Origin: Anastrepha obliqua
Taxonomy: Eukaryota; Arthropoda; Insecta; Diptera; Tephritidae
DNA length: 64,000 nucleotides
Direction of reading: 5' to 3'
Assembly: GCF_027943255.1 (NCBI RefSeq)
Contig: NC_072896.1
Coordinates: forward strand, 124,001 to 188,000
In this document: positions 23,129 through 35,598 of the stretch, one piece after another
Layout: the number at the start of each line of letters is the position of its first letter
How positions within the stretch are numbered: position 1 is the first letter of the stretch
The notes under the pieces: model-generated
What the model was told of the DNA's origin: nothing
What the model saw: the letters and a program-made list of their open reading frames with translations, nothing else
The model's database searches: none
Made by a program: the position numbers and the translations under genes

Positions 23129-23286
23129 CGTGGGCGCATGCGTGAGATAATAGCAAGGGGAGTTTCTAGTTTTATATTATAATAGGTATTAGGTAGCATA
23201 TGCCAAGAAAGCACACATTGTGCATACGTGCAATATGATTGTTACTGCCTAATGGTTTTGTGAATTATCTATTGCATTCGCCCACG
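23129..23286. other. Long imperfect stem-loop
   Basis: CGTGGGCGCATGCGTGAGATAAT (23129-23151, key blocks CGTGGGCG, ATGC and AGATAAT) pairs with the complementary arm at 23264-23286 with few mismatches. A second, inner pairing is possible between ATTAGGTAG (23188-23196) and ACTGCCTAAT (23244-23253). The outer stem is GC-richer than the flanks. No TA or other target duplication was noticed at the ends. It could be a foldback repeat or a structured RNA; function unknown. Confidence 0.55.
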
Positions 23287-24000
23287 CTTTTCCATTTAAC
23301 TCTTAAAAGTGTTTTCCAGCTATTACAAAATTCATTACAATCAAATATTTTTAGCACAATTGGGTTACAAATATTAAGAAAAAATTATAAATTTTAATGC
23401 ACTTGTACAACGATTTATATTAAAAAATAATTTTATTTGAATAATGCTATGCAATATTTTGCATTAACGCCATCTCCGTTTCCGTAGCATAAGTACAATG
23501 TTATACTTATCTTCTATCAATATCTTAATCTTTTTCCTAAAGCATATTGCTTTTAGTTGTAACTGAAGTTGAATCTCTGAAAACGAACCGTTTAGAAAAC
23601 GTGTAATTCTTTAGTGCAATTTTCCAAATATAGTACAGTTGTATATGACATACTATGAGATATATTATATTTCCGGCATTAGTAAAAGTAAAACAATTTA
23701 CATATGTAATTTTATTACAAAGGAAAACTTACAGTCAAAAAAAGTTCGTGTGGAATAGTGTAAAAAAAATTAATTTTCGTGCATCTCCAAACGTATATAG
23801 TACTGTATTAGATGATGGAACTTAGATTTATGCGGAATAAAACAACAATCAACTGTTGCAGCATTCAAAAATCTTGTTTTTGAGATATGAACTAAAAATA
23901 TTTCATAAACCGGTTTCCTTGATTGCATAAGTGCTAATCGTGTGAGGGTAGTGGCTTTTGGGCTTGTTTGGGAGTGCAAAAAAGAGATCTGTGAAGCTAC

Positions 24001-24104
24001 ACCCTTTGTTAGGTGTTTGGCCAGCCTCCTCCTCCTATTTGTAGGGTGCATTGATCTGTTTGGAGGGACCTACAGTTTTATGCCGCCTCCGAGCGGCAGA
24101 ATAA
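24001..24104 (-). mobile_element. tRNA-derived SINE fragment (3' half)
   Basis: Read on the minus strand: CTGCCGCTCGGAGGCGGC, AACTGTAGGTCCCTCC, then GGAGGAGGAGG and GGCCAAACACCTAAC, the same order as in the full copy at 61661. The tRNA-like head is missing. Confidence 0.75.
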
Positions 24105-25495
24105 ACAAAGTTTAAATAACGAATGGCTTTATTGCATTTGCATTTGTTGACAGTTTGGTCTCAATTTATTTACGTAATTTGAATCTCATTTTTAGTTTAT
24201 ATTTTGGGTATTTTAAAGTTTTGGTGCTTACGCCATAACGAAAGGAGTGATAAATTCGTGGGCAGGCCTATAACTATTTAATAAATGAGCAAGCCCACAA
24301 TCGAGGGATCAAAAATAATAGTTAATTAATCATTATTTTTTCAATCAAAATTGTTAAATTTTAACTTTTGTTCCGGTCATTGAATGAAGCATATTAGTTA
24401 AAAAAATAAGGGACAAATTTTGACTTTTATTTTCGACCAAAAAAATAAAAGTCAGTTTTTAACTAAAAAAATAAAATCCTCACTTCAATTTTTATATTGG
24501 ACTGACTAAATTAAAGTAAAATTGTAACTTGCAAATAAGGCTTCCTTAAAACAGATATTCCAGGAGGAATGGTACAAGATCACCCCAAGATGCATCCAAA
24601 AAAATGTTTGCAGTTATAGAGCAGGCTTAGAGTTAATCAAAAAAATGCATTTTTTGCACATGACTTATTTACTTGTGCATGAGATTTGCTCGTTAAAGTT
24701 GGTTGATAAGTTATATACACAGTTGTATACAAACTTTTTCCTGTTGTTTTCTAATAAAATGCGCGTGTTTGACAGACTTAGTGTTGTACTATATCGTGGC
24801 TTAAATATATGAGCACAAGGATATATACCACATAAGTATATTTTTCCCCGTGTGGTTAATTCGTAATTCTGAATATGCTAAGTAGCGTGGGACAAAATTT
24901 GTAATTTGTCAGCATAACGTTATATTCGCAGTTACCTATGTGGCTACCAAGCCACGTTGGAAACCAAATAAATGTTCTTGAATCAATATTTGCAAAATGC
25001 TCGATTTAGTTTTGGACAATTGTTCTTAGTTCAAACTACAGTAAATGCGTCCATGTGTACATAAAAGTGCATTTAAGTTAATACGTACTCGTATATTCCA
25101 AAGAACATATAATTGACATTACAACAGATTCGGCCCGAACTTTATATGCCCGCGCACACTTTATTAAAATTAAATGTGGCTTGGCTGTAATTTTTGGAAT
25201 CATACAAACTGTAAGACAATAGGAATTATAGTGTGCCTGTCGAGTATGTAGACAGGTTAGCGAGTTGATACCTTAAAGGCTACAATATGTCATAAAGGCC
25301 AAGAGTGGCCGAGCGTAAAATTTTAAACGTTGTGTTTTTAGGTTTACTTTGACTCACTTTTGATGCGTAAATTTTGTTATATTTTTAGTCGTTGTTTCGC
25401 CTTTAATTTATAATATTGAATAAACCTTTATGCTTGTGTAATTATAATCGATGAGTGTTTTGTTCTCACAATTTTAGGAGAAGTATGGGGTGATC
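24105..25495. other. No recognisable gene; one AT-rich hairpin
   Basis: A perfect 13-bp inverted repeat, TGACTTTTATTTT (24421-24433) with its complement at 24442-24454, lies in an AT-rich tract. A phrase CGGCCCGAAC at about 25132 resembles part of the dispersed tail repeat at 40025, but too little is present to call it. Confidence 0.5.
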
Positions 25496-26093
25496 AATTA
25501 AGAGGAGTTTTTTTCATTTGCGTTTTTTTTACAGATCGCGCGCGAGTTGTGGCAAACTGTCATCGTGGATTTGTTGAACAGCGTTTGGCATTTCATCATG
25601 GAAAGACTCACACCGCAGCAACGGCTACAAATTGTTCAACTGTATTATGAAAATCAGCGTTCTGTTGCTATACAGCTCGTGAAACAATGACTTTATTGAG
25701 AAGTCATTTCGGAGAGCAGCTGATTTCACGTTCAGGACCTGTGAGTTGGCCACCAAGATCTTGTGATATCACACCTTTGGACTTTTTTCTTTGGGGATTC
25801 GTGAAGTCCAAGGTCTATGCTGATAAACCAGCTACGATTGAAGCTCTGGAAGCCAACATTACGCGTGTTATTCACGACATACCAGTCGAAATGCTCGAAC
25901 GAGTGATTGAAAATTGGACCTTCAGAATGGACCACCTTAAGCGTAGTTGCGGCCAACATTTGAATGAAGTCATATTCAAAAAGTAAATGTCAAAGAATGT
26001 CCTTTCAAATGATAAATAAAGGTTTTGAACATAATTTACATTTTTTTTATTTTTTTAACTATTGAAAAAAGCACCTCATGATTGATCACCCTA
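25496..26093 (+). mobile_element. DD41D-type mariner deletion derivative, 598 bp
   Basis: Imperfect terminal inverted repeats: TGGGGTGATCAATTAAGAGG at 25496 against TAGGGTGATCAATCATGAGG read from 26093 on the minus strand. TA duplications lie at 25494-25495 and 26094-26095. The ends differ from those of the other DD41D copies in the window, so it is another lineage. Confidence 0.88.
25598..25986 (+). pseudogene. Mariner transposase, N- and C-terminal remnants
   Basis: The ATG at 25598 gives MERLTPQQRLQIVQLYYENQ and RSVAIQLVKQ, then a stop. In another frame, from about 25687, the C-terminal part reads LRSHFGEQLISRSGPVSWPP, RSCDITPLDFFLWGFVKSKV and YADKPATIEALEANITRVIH, to the stop near 25986. 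The deletion has removed the first and second catalytic aspartates; only the third (CDITPLDFF) remains. It ends HLNEVIFKK, the usual C-terminus of this group. Confidence 0.85.
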
Positions 26094-27685
26094 TATAAGA
26101 TTTATAGATGTTGATTTATTTTGGCGTTCGTAGTAAATATTAAATATATGTACATACGTATATGCGCATATAGGAATACATACATATATACGACACGAGT
26201 CATAATAGGTGGAATGCCAGCTGTCGTTTCGTTGCCCGCAGAAAGACGGCGAATGGCAGTGATTCTTGAAGAGAGCAAACATACAAAAATTTATACGTTA
26301 ATGAAAGTATATTCTAAGCACTAAATGAGTATTAATTTCCAAAATGTTATTATATATGAAATTCTCTTTCCGAACAACGCTGTGCTTAAAATAAAGTAAA
26401 TATAAACAGAGTGCGTATGGTATTTGAGGACAACTTGAGAACGAAACTGTGTTTTGTGGTCATGAAAATTTTCAGCCATCCAATCTTTTGTCTCCATCGC
26501 TTTGTGTTAAGGAGCAATCTATCAATCCAGGGTTTCACTACTCTTTCTAAAACCTCACAAAATTCACTCAAAATCCCTAAGTAAAGAAGTACTCCTTTGT
26601 TGTTCATATTTCTAAAATCATAACAGTGGTTGGAAACTTCTTATGCGTGTTTACCAGGAGCCTCTGTAGGATTGCAACATATCTATCTGCCGTTGATCTT
26701 TTTGTTTGGCACGAAGAACAGTGAGATGTGGAATTGCTCGAAAGTATAAGGCTAAGACACGAAGAGTCTGTAAATCCACGACCTATTCATATGCTGATTC
26801 AATGGGACAAGGCAGAATGGTATATACACATGTACATACTTACATATATGTACATACATACATACTTACATATGTATAATATATTATACATTTGTGTGAA
26901 TGCATGAAGAGTTACTCATGAATCACTCTCAACCATTGTGATCATTTGCTTCATGAGCACTGGAATACATTCATACATATGTATGTATAAATAAGTGGAA
27001 AACGTACTGAACTGCATAAAAGTGAAGAGCTATGAACGCTTCTAACATGTAGCATTCTCACAAGCTACGATCTACATTCGGCAGAACTCGGTAACCACAG
27101 CTTTTGCTTGCTTTGGTGATAATTATACTCGTGCAAAGTTGTGTGTATTAAACTTTGTGTATTAAAGTTCAAACATTAACTCCAAAAGAAAATAAAAATG
27201 CATGAGTTTGTTGTTTTAAGATATTTTTATTCCCGTTTTCCATGCTAGAAATTTAATAGAGTGACTAAACAGCTAACAAATAGGTTTGTTTTAGTTTTCA
27301 ACCCTCTATTTTATATTTTTATATATGTATGTGTTATGCTACTTCAATAAATATGGTATATTTCAACTTATTGTATAATAAAACTAAGGCAGTTATCAAT
27401 TAAATCGTAAAGCTTCAGACTATATATAAAACCGAAAGCAAACACCATTCTTCTAACAAAATCACTGTCAGTACTTGATGTAAATGCAATGAAAATTTTT
27501 ATTTATTTCTCCACTTTCAACAAAATTTATATAGGAGATATACATGCATATGCACATATGTACATACACATATGATTGATTTAAAATTCTGCCAGATCTG
27601 AAGTAAAACCAAAAAACTCCGGCTAAGTGCATGAATTCTATTTTAATAGTATCGTATGCTATTTTTTAGAGTTTGTTTATATTCT
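26094..27685. other. No recognisable gene; microsatellite
   Basis: Contains a TACATACATA-type simple repeat at about 26826-26883. A 73-codon minus-strand frame (26386-26607) has no recognisable relatives. Confidence 0.5.
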
Positions 27686-27845
27686 GGCGGCGTCGTAGGC
27701 GAGTGGTTTGTGTATGAAGCACTGTAAGCATGAAATATTAAATGATAGGAGAAGTGTTTTCCAATCGTAGTCGCTACTCGGCAAACTTCCGAGTGTATTT
27801 CTTGTCATGAACAAACTTCTCATAAAAACATATCTCAATCTATAT
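27686..27845 (+). mobile_element. Degraded tRNA-derived SINE
   Basis: Starts GGCGGCGTCGTAGGCGAGTGG, comparable to the SINE head at 61661. It then carries the body phrases CTACTCGGCAAACTTCCGAG, TGTATTTCTTGTCATGAA and CTTCTCATAAAAA. The region with the second Pol III box is too altered to recognise. Confidence 0.6.
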
Positions 27846-30366
27846 ATATACATACCTATGTATATTCCTTCCTTGTGTTTGGCGAAAATGATATTGTTGG
27901 CTAAAGGAGCGGTCAAAATGTCAATGTTTTATATGTTAAAGTTGTTTTTAAATATAAGTTATTGCTCTGGGAACCAATACATTTTTCGTGTTGTAAGATT
28001 GTGTTGAAGCAGACCGATTAATATTAAATAATTAGGCTTTGAATTACGTCATTGAGTTTGTACACACACATAATTTAGCTAGCTTGTAAAAAATTCGGCA
28101 TGAAAATGGGGAGAAACTTAACTTTATAACGAACTTTATTAGCTGCTATGAGCTTTTGTATTTAGAACAAAATGCAACTCAAAGCTTTTTGTGGAAGCTG
28201 GTCAATGAAATCAAAAAAATGTATAGAATTTTGTTTGTTATAGAATTCGTTTAAATTCAATAAATTTTGTCCGCCATCGTTGTTTCATTTTCTATTCTAT
28301 TCATTCTGTTTGATTTTAATGCCCCTCATTTTCTCATTACATAGACTTCAGAGTTGCTTGGAAAATCTGACACAAATTTATTGCCAGTTAAGCATGAATT
28401 ATTAATTAATAATTTAATTTTTGTATGGTAAAATGAGTTACTATTAAGGTTTAAATTGCTGAAACGTTCTTAATTGCCAATAAGGTATGTACCTATTTGA
28501 TCATGGTCTAACTATCGTAATCATTAAGGTTTTCGGATACATTCTCTGAAATTTGCTTCTACTTGAATTCTGGTGTAAAAAATGATTGCCAAAAAGCCGA
28601 ATGGTTTGCTTATTAAGGTTCAGGAATGTTACCTATCTATAAGGCTATTGCAAATTCATAAATTATTATTTTTACTGTCTTTTTTAATTATTTTTCTAAT
28701 TCTATGCAGTTGATGCTAAATATGCTGTAATCATTAAAACTATTCAACCAAAATAGAGAAAAGCAGAATTCACAAATAAGTGGATTTTGATCACACACTG
28801 AACTCAGTGTTTAGCAATTCTTTTCGTTGTGGCCTCACGGACGCTCAACAGTGAGAGAGTGAGTTGCTTTTAGCAATAGGGCGATATACCTTACTTCATC
28901 AACAAGTGAATCACCTCAACTCACAATACTCGACAGCTGCGCTGAATTCGAGTTATGAAGTGCTCATCTGCTCATAATTTTATTGAATCCATGCAGATGT
29001 GCAAAATAAAATAGTCATATATTTGGAATTTGCTGCATTCTGTATTCCTTTACATGAGTGGCAATTTCAACTTCATTTCTTATTTTTTAATACAATTACT
29101 TAACATTTAAGTATCTCAGTAAATGACTTCAGTTAAAGACTTTACTCAAAATTATAATTCACAAACATATAGTATATGCTAACATATATTATATATATGT
29201 ATGTACATATGTTTATATATTTTTTTACCTTGAATCATCTACATACACTTTTAGCAACAAGAAAACTTAGCATAAACACAATTCTGTAATAGATAGAAAT
29301 AGTAAACTATTGTGCTAAAATACACAAAAGCATTACCTATAACGCCACCTGTAATAAGTAATAAAGTGCGTTACATACAATAAATAAATGCTTGCAAGAG
29401 TACACTAAAGGCAGTGCTGAAAACACAAACCCAAAAGTATAAAATCCAAAATTACTAAAAATTACCATAGAACTTACCGAATGACCGCAAATGAAGTACC
29501 AACACAATGACAACCCCTCAAACAACAATGCGAGAGGAGGTTGAGTAAGAAATATAACAATTGTATAAACCAATAGAAATTCCCATAGAAAGAACAATAC
29601 AAACCTATACGTACGTTCATCAGCTGCTATGTATATGTACCACCACTACAACTACAACGTCAAATACAAATCAAACTCATAAGGGGGAAAGTTGATTGCA
29701 CTCGATTCTTAGATAAAGCTTTTCAAGGTCAAAGCCAAAAAATGCTTTATTTTTCTTCGCAGGTATATAGCCAAAAATTTGTGTGGAGAGAACATGCATC
29801 TACGTTTGCTTACTAGGTACATATAACTTGCTTATAATTTTTGTTATACTAAAAATGAATTAATACAACAATAATATCAGTATCAACGTCCAAACACCGG
29901 CAAAAACAACGCAACGCAATGAACATTTGTGTGCGTAAAATACGAATCAGAATTAAGCAGCCATAAATACTTGTACTAGTACTCGCATATTCTCATACAC
30001 CAGGTTTGATTTAAAAATGACTAAGCTTCTCTCCTCAACTTTGACAGATTGTCAAAATTTTGAAAAATACTCGAGATTTTTATTAAGCTGAAACATTTTG
30101 AAAGTATTTTTATAACTTAAACTAAAATTTTAAGTACGCTGCGGTTTGCGGAGTTTTCGATACAATTGTACCTTTTCAATGCAATATCACTAAAAAAGGA
30201 CTTAAGTACGACAGAGCTTAAGGGCTGTGTTATCATAATATACGAATGCAAAAAGCAATTATTTGTGAAAATATTCTAAAAGAGGGCGAAAAGTTTTTCT
30301 ATTGACAATTTCTGTTATTTTAATTTTAAATTCATATTTGAAAATATAAGTCATACAATGGCTGGT
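27846..30366. other. No recognisable gene
   Basis: AT-rich with scattered TA-type simple repeats (about 29165-29220). No transposon ends or coding motifs were noticed. Confidence 0.5.
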
Positions 30367-30664
30367 ATTAGAAACTTTTAGTTTATGCACGAAAAAAAAT
30401 CGTTATAATTTTTAGTTTTGAAAAATAAAGAGGAAATGTAATTAGAAACTTTTAGTTTATGCACGAAAAAAAATCGTTATAATTTTTAGTTTTGAAAAAT
30501 AAAGAGGAAATGTAATTAGAAACTTTTGGTTTATGCACGAAAAAAAAATCGTTATAATTTTTAGTTTTGAAAAATAAAGAGGAAATGTAATTAGAAACTT
30601 TTGGTTTATACACGAAAAAAAATTATTATAAATTTTTAGTTTTGAAAAATAAACAGGAAATGAA
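30367..30664. repeat. Tandem repeat, four copies of about 74 bp
   Basis: Units beginning ATTAGAAACTTTTRGTTTAT start at 30367, 30441, 30515 and 30590; each ends AAATAAAGAGGAAATGTA. Copies differ by single bases and in the length of an A-run; the fourth is the most diverged. Confidence 0.95.
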
Positions 30665-31506
30665 AGAATCTCTGTAATCGTCTAATAGAAGCTTCATACA
30701 AAATATAGACGACTTAGTACAGAATGTATTTACAAACAAATTACATATATTAACACAAAATAATAAACCTCCTTATTCACTGCCTTACATGTTAAACGTA
30801 CAAAAATCGCATACATAGATTCTAAAAATTAAAAACAATGAGACAAAAAGCGTGAAGATGCTATTGTTAGATAAAGAGAGTTTGACTTTTATCGGAGCTA
30901 GAAAAGTCACAATGAAAAAACGTTTCTAATATTTTTGATAACAATAAGGTTTTAGCACCCAGGACCCATTTTATTTCAAAAACGTGGAGTAATAGATAAT
31001 TTTTAATAGATTCGAGTTCAGCACCCTATGTGACCTCGAGCACAGTAGGTGTTAAAAAAACTTCGCCATAACAACAAGAAACAGGTGGACAACCTAGCGA
31101 AATTATGTGCTACAGCAAAATTCCATAGACCAAAATACTTTTGCGGGCTTAAAAAAAACACATAAGCTCTGTAATTTGGATTGAGAGAAGTTACGAATTC
31201 CCACTGAAAAGAAGCGTTTGCCGTGTTTGGGAGTTGTGCGATGAAACGCACAATGTGCATCTCTTGATGCCTAATACTCTCTTACCTAAAACTTATCCGG
31301 CTCTAAATCTATTGATGATACAGAATAAAGAGCTTCGAATGATAGGCTCGCAGTCATGCCCAATAGACCACATCAGAGGTCGCAGTATACTTTATTAAGA
31401 TCCAATAAAAACTAAACTCTTGGGAACCCAACTTCTATAGTCAAATTTAAATAATCAGACTGTTTTCTATCGAAATTATATAATTTTTTAATACTGCTAA
31501 TACGCT
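30665..31506. other. No recognisable gene
   Basis: Only short frames; nothing identified. Confidence 0.5.
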
Positions 31507-31677
31507 GTAACTTAAGTCTCTGACCGTTTTTACAACGGCAGATATTTTTAATGAGAAGTTTTCTCTTGCCATTACCTGACGAGGATTGAGCGTTATTAGA
31601 AAAAACTTTTTGGTTTTTCATGCACGGAGATTCGAGCCTACGCATTTCCGAATGAAAGTCACGTACCAGCGGCCGCT
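31507..31677 (-). mobile_element. tRNA-derived SINE, 5' head and body
   Basis: On the minus strand the copy starts GCGGCCGCTGG at 31677. It carries a Pol III box-B-like GGCTCGAATC (31629-31638) and continues with the body phrases TTTTTTCTAATAA and ATATCTGCCGTTGT. It lies immediately beside a non-LTR retrotransposon tail on the same strand. Confidence 0.75.
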
Positions 31678-31698
31678 TAAAATAACTGATTCTTGTTC

Positions 31699-31851
31699 TT
31701 AATTGGACACACCAAGTGAAGCCAAGTCCTTCTCCACCTGATCTTTCCAACGCAGAGGAGGCCTTCCTCTTCCTCTGCTACCACCAGCTGGTACCGCATC
31801 GAATACTTCCAAAGCCGGAGCGTTTGTATCCATCCATTCATCGGATGTTCT
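31699..31851 (-). pseudogene. Non-LTR retrotransposon C-terminal fragment
   Basis: The minus strand reads MDTNAPALEVFDAVPAGGSR and GRGRPPLRWKDQVEKDLASL, then GVSN and a stop at 31699-31701. The G-R-G-R-P-P-L-R-W motif followed by an acidic D-L segment is the familiar C-terminal tail of reverse transcriptases of non-LTR elements; a related tail is at 34361-34640. Only about 50 codons remain. The SINE head at 31677 begins just downstream. Confidence 0.7.
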
Positions 31852-32944
31852 CATCAAGATAACTATACTAAAAATATATAAAGAACGTTGGATAAAATAT
31901 GGCTGATGAATAACTGGGAAAAACTTATCGAGACATCAGCACGGAAAAGTGACGGACTCACACAGAAATTATATAAAATTAAAAACAACAAATTCCAGAT
32001 AACTACAACAAAGAAAGTCATAGTGCAATTTCGCATAGTTAAACTCAGTTTAAAAAATTCACCACAGTTATACTAGCACTGAAAAAATCTGTCCTTCCTC
32101 ATTCCAGATAAGGCTATTAATGCGTAAAACTGTGAGTCTGTTTTCTCGATTTGTGGAAAACGTCAAGTCGCATACCAAAAATAGGTGGGGGAGCTCGGCC
32201 AAACATCCAAAACGGACCAGTCAGATAATGCACCACCTATAGCATCATTCTGAAAATTAACTAAATCGGATCATAACTATAATTTTTTTTCTTCTTCACC
32301 TACCAAGTTCCACTTCGAGAGATTTTGTTAATATTAAAATATATGTGTGATTATTTTTTTGTTGCTGCAAATACTTTAATCACAGTTTGGAAACATAACA
32401 GCAATAATATTACTAAACTACAAAAACAAAAAATTACCAATAGCAGCGTCCAGATTTTTTGGTAAGTAAAAACGACAAGCAATGGAGCAAATTCCTTCAA
32501 ACCCGGGGCTCATCAGATAAACATATCTTCATCTGCCTGAAGCCTGTTGCCGCAAAACAAGTTTCTATGACGTTTCGCATTGTTGCATCACGTCTAATGC
32601 TAATTTTGATATCCAACTAACCAGTTGTTACATCTGAACTTGTTAGCTGCAGAATATTCGGTGTTTTTGAATTACAGCATTACGTTAACGGTACCATGAA
32701 GTTCTGATAGTTGTTGGTTTGCTCTAACAGGTGGTCTTAAAGAAACTGGTATACAGCTGGTTTTATAATATCGAGATGGTGTCGATATTAATGTGCGTGA
32801 TAAAGATTACGTTATACTTAGGAATGTACATATGATGATATTGATGTGGTGATAAGCGACATGAAATAATCTTTACACCCAGCGCACATACATACATATG
32901 TATATGTAAAAACGAAGTTATAACACAAAGAAGACAAGTGCGGT
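31852..32944. other. No gene; a short SINE-tail scrap at 32161-32212
   Basis: At 32161-32212 the plus strand reads CGTCAAGTCGCATACC and GGGGGAGCTCGGCCAAACAT, matching the 3' tail of the SINE at 61661. The rest is AT-rich without recognised content. Confidence 0.55.
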
Positions 32945-33170
32945 TTACTTTTTACAAATTATTTCCTCGAAATGTTGATCGCTACGTTGGATACAAGTGC
33001 TCTGTGCCATTCGCTAGAGAAGTGATGGCGGGATGCCATTAACCTCGCGAAAGATATTTTCTTTTAGTGCTGAAATAGTCGCTGGGCTTGTTTCATAAAC
33101 TTTACTAAGTTCATGGTGGCCAGATCGGGCTACCTGGATGGTTGGGATATGCCACCGAAATGGCGTACTT
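32945..33170 (-). pseudogene. Possible transposase C-terminal relic
   Basis: The minus strand reads ISALKENIFREVNGIPPSLL, then QHFEEIICKK, resembling the C-terminal ALxxNIxRxI...P..LL...IIFKK pattern of the DD41D and related mariners elsewhere in the window. Just upstream is a degraded SRSPDLA. Frames are broken and no ends were found, so this is a tentative call from motif shape only. Confidence 0.4.
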
Positions 33171-34149
33171 AAGAACCAATCCAATATTTGGCCTTATCTA
33201 ATTATGATATTAATTTGTGACATGTCGATAAAACGTGTACTTCTAGAAAACTTGGTTTTTATTTAATTGAAATGTATTCTGTTTAATCTCTTCAAAGATA
33301 ATTACTTTTAGTGTATGAAATAATTGCTGTGTCTTATAACAAAAATCTTTAAAAGCTGCAGTTATTTATACGAGTATATGTAAATATGGCAAGTACAAAT
33401 AAAGCATAAGAGCGAGTGTTTGTAAAAATCGTGCCACATATACTGGTACATATCTCGCCAATGGTCCTCATCTTGTGGCACTTGCATACATATCTGAAAA
33501 TTGCATATCGCGTGTGCAGCCAAAAAGGGAGCTTTTGTGCGGGCTGATGACATCAACAGCAGTTCACATACTCCAAAGGAGAGACTGAAACTGTGCGAAA
33601 GAGAAATTTGAGGAATAAAGACTTGCATTTACATTCTCAGAAACATTTATTCAAGTGTTTACATGTAGGGATGCATTCATATGCACATACATATACATTT
33701 GCGGTAATATGTATGTATATATTTCTTTCTTGCATACAAGTTTAAAAATTAAAAAAAAGCAAACACGTTGCTGAATACTTGAAACCATTTTCCTTATCAT
33801 CAGCAATAATGTGCTCATTTAAAATTTAATTTCGTACTTAGTAACCTAAAATTATTACAATTCTTCAAATCCAAAATAAATAAAACAGAACTGTTTTTGA
33901 TGTGATTTCTTAAAGTTTCTGCTGGTATATTCGAATTACATGCATTTTTTTTTTGTTTTTGCTGACTTGGTTGGTGGCTGCCTAAGTCGTGAGGGGCTTG
34001 TGCGTTGCTAAATTTCCGTTAGTCCCGGGTTTATTCATTTATTTAGTAAATTCAGAAATATAGGGTTGTACAAGAATTTACCTATCTGATATGAAGTGAT
34101 AGAGTTTTAGCTCTAATTGAAGCTGCTTCTAATTTGAAGCTGCCTAATT
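33171..34149. other. No recognisable gene
   Basis: AT-rich; a CATACATATACAT simple repeat near 33680. Nothing identified. Confidence 0.5.
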
Positions 34150-34640
34150 CTAAATTATTATCTCGCGACCAAAAGTTAAGGATATACAAAACTTTGATCC
34201 GCCTCGTGCTTACCTATGGTTGCGAACTATGTACGTTGAAAACTACTGAAATTAACCAGCTAATGGTATTTGAATAATATATGGACCTGTAAGACTACAA
34301 GACGGTATCTATCGAATTAGATATAATCATGAGCTGGAACTATTAGCAAAAAGCGAAATTGTGACAAAATTTATAAAATCTCAGAGGATAAGATGGCTCG
34401 GACACATGTTTAGATTGCTTAAGGAGAGAACAACTCGAAAGGCAGTTGAATTACGCCTTGTTAGAGGCCGAAGAAGAGGACGCCCTAAAAAGATGTGGCT
34501 TGAAAACGTGGCAGTTGACTTTGAAAGGCTAAACGTTCGGCGGTGGAAGGAGGTAGCTTTAGATAAAGACACCCGGCGCAAGATTGTGAATGAATGGTTT
34601 ACCAAGAACTGTGATGCTAAGAAGGAGAAGAAGAAATACA
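34150..34640 (+). pseudogene. 5'-truncated non-LTR retrotransposon, reverse transcriptase tail
   Basis: The plus strand starts LSRDQKLRIYKTLIRLVLTY and continues GCELCTLKTTEINQLMVFE, the segment equivalent to the thumb region of non-LTR reverse transcriptases (TYGCE.WTL). After stops and a frameshift it reopens from 34361: SQRIRWLGHMFRL, RRRGRPKKMWLENVAVDFER, RWKEVALDKDTRRKIVNEW. The R-x-R-W-x-G-H and G-R-P-x-x-x-W motifs are the usual C-terminal end of such elements. The catalytic part is absent, as expected for 5' truncation during target-primed reverse transcription. No poly-A tail is obvious. Confidence 0.78.
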
Positions 34641-34774
34641 AGGTTTCTTACAGACTAGATAGGACTAACTGTAATAATTATGTGTACATATTTCGAAAAA
34701 TTCATTTAGTGATAATTTTAAAATATATTTGGATATAACTGTTCAAATGATATATTAATAAGTTTTTGGATAAA

Positions 34775-34895
34775 GGCGGCCGTCCGCCTACAGGCATGAT
34801 AAACCACCGAGATATTTCTGCTATGGTAGAGACTGTCATAAAGTCTAATTCCCGTTTAGATGTGGAAAGAAATTGTTGACCCCTCCATTTGCATT
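34775..34895 (+). mobile_element. Degraded tRNA-derived SINE body
   Basis: GGCGGCCGTCCGCCTACAGG, CATGATAAACCACCGAG, TATTTCTGCTATGG and CCCTCCATTTG follow the order of the SINE body at 61661 with many substitutions. Confidence 0.6.
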
Positions 34896-35598
34896 AAAAA
34901 AGCAACGCGCGAGTGATTTATTTAAAAATTACAATCTAAACTCACATAACTTTAACCTTTAAATGTCGTATCGAGAATTTAATAAGCGGTTGATGGAACG
35001 AAAATGTGTTCAACGCCACTATGGAGTAACCTGTAACGTTAGAAGTTAGTTGAGAAAACGGCTTCTGAAGGATATATTACATTTATCCTTAGGTGAAAAA
35101 AGCAGCAGTAGCTTTCAGCTATGTACTTTGTGGTTTCCTGTTCAAAAGAAATGTTATAATGCACTTATGTGTAATGATTTCTCACTACGTATTCAATAGA
35201 TTTTAAAGCAGCTTTTTAATTATTGTTCATAGGTTTCAGCCGATATAAACAAAACTACAGGAGGCATGAGTCCAACGTGTTTAGAGAATAATTATTCAAC
35301 TTAAACGATTTTGAGCAAGCTTGTTTTACTATAATACTTACTAAAATATCGTAATTTTATACTATCAAATAATCTTTAAAGTCGAATATATCGTAACAAT
35401 TCTGCATAATAAATAAAAATTCATGAATCTGAAAAAAAAAAACCCAACTTTCTGAAAAGTTAAGTACAGCTTAATAAGTCTAGGAGCGCTATCCAATATT
35501 TATTATCTGGCAATTTTAGGTTTTCAATATTTTAACTACATAATATAAAAATTCAATTTATTTTTTTAATTACTTTTATTGACTTTGTTTCTTTCCAG
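34896..35598. other. No gene; sequence leading to a candidate splice acceptor
   Basis: AT-rich; its last 40 bases form a T-rich tract (TTATTGACTTTGTTTCTTTC) before CAG at 35596-35598. Confidence 0.5.
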
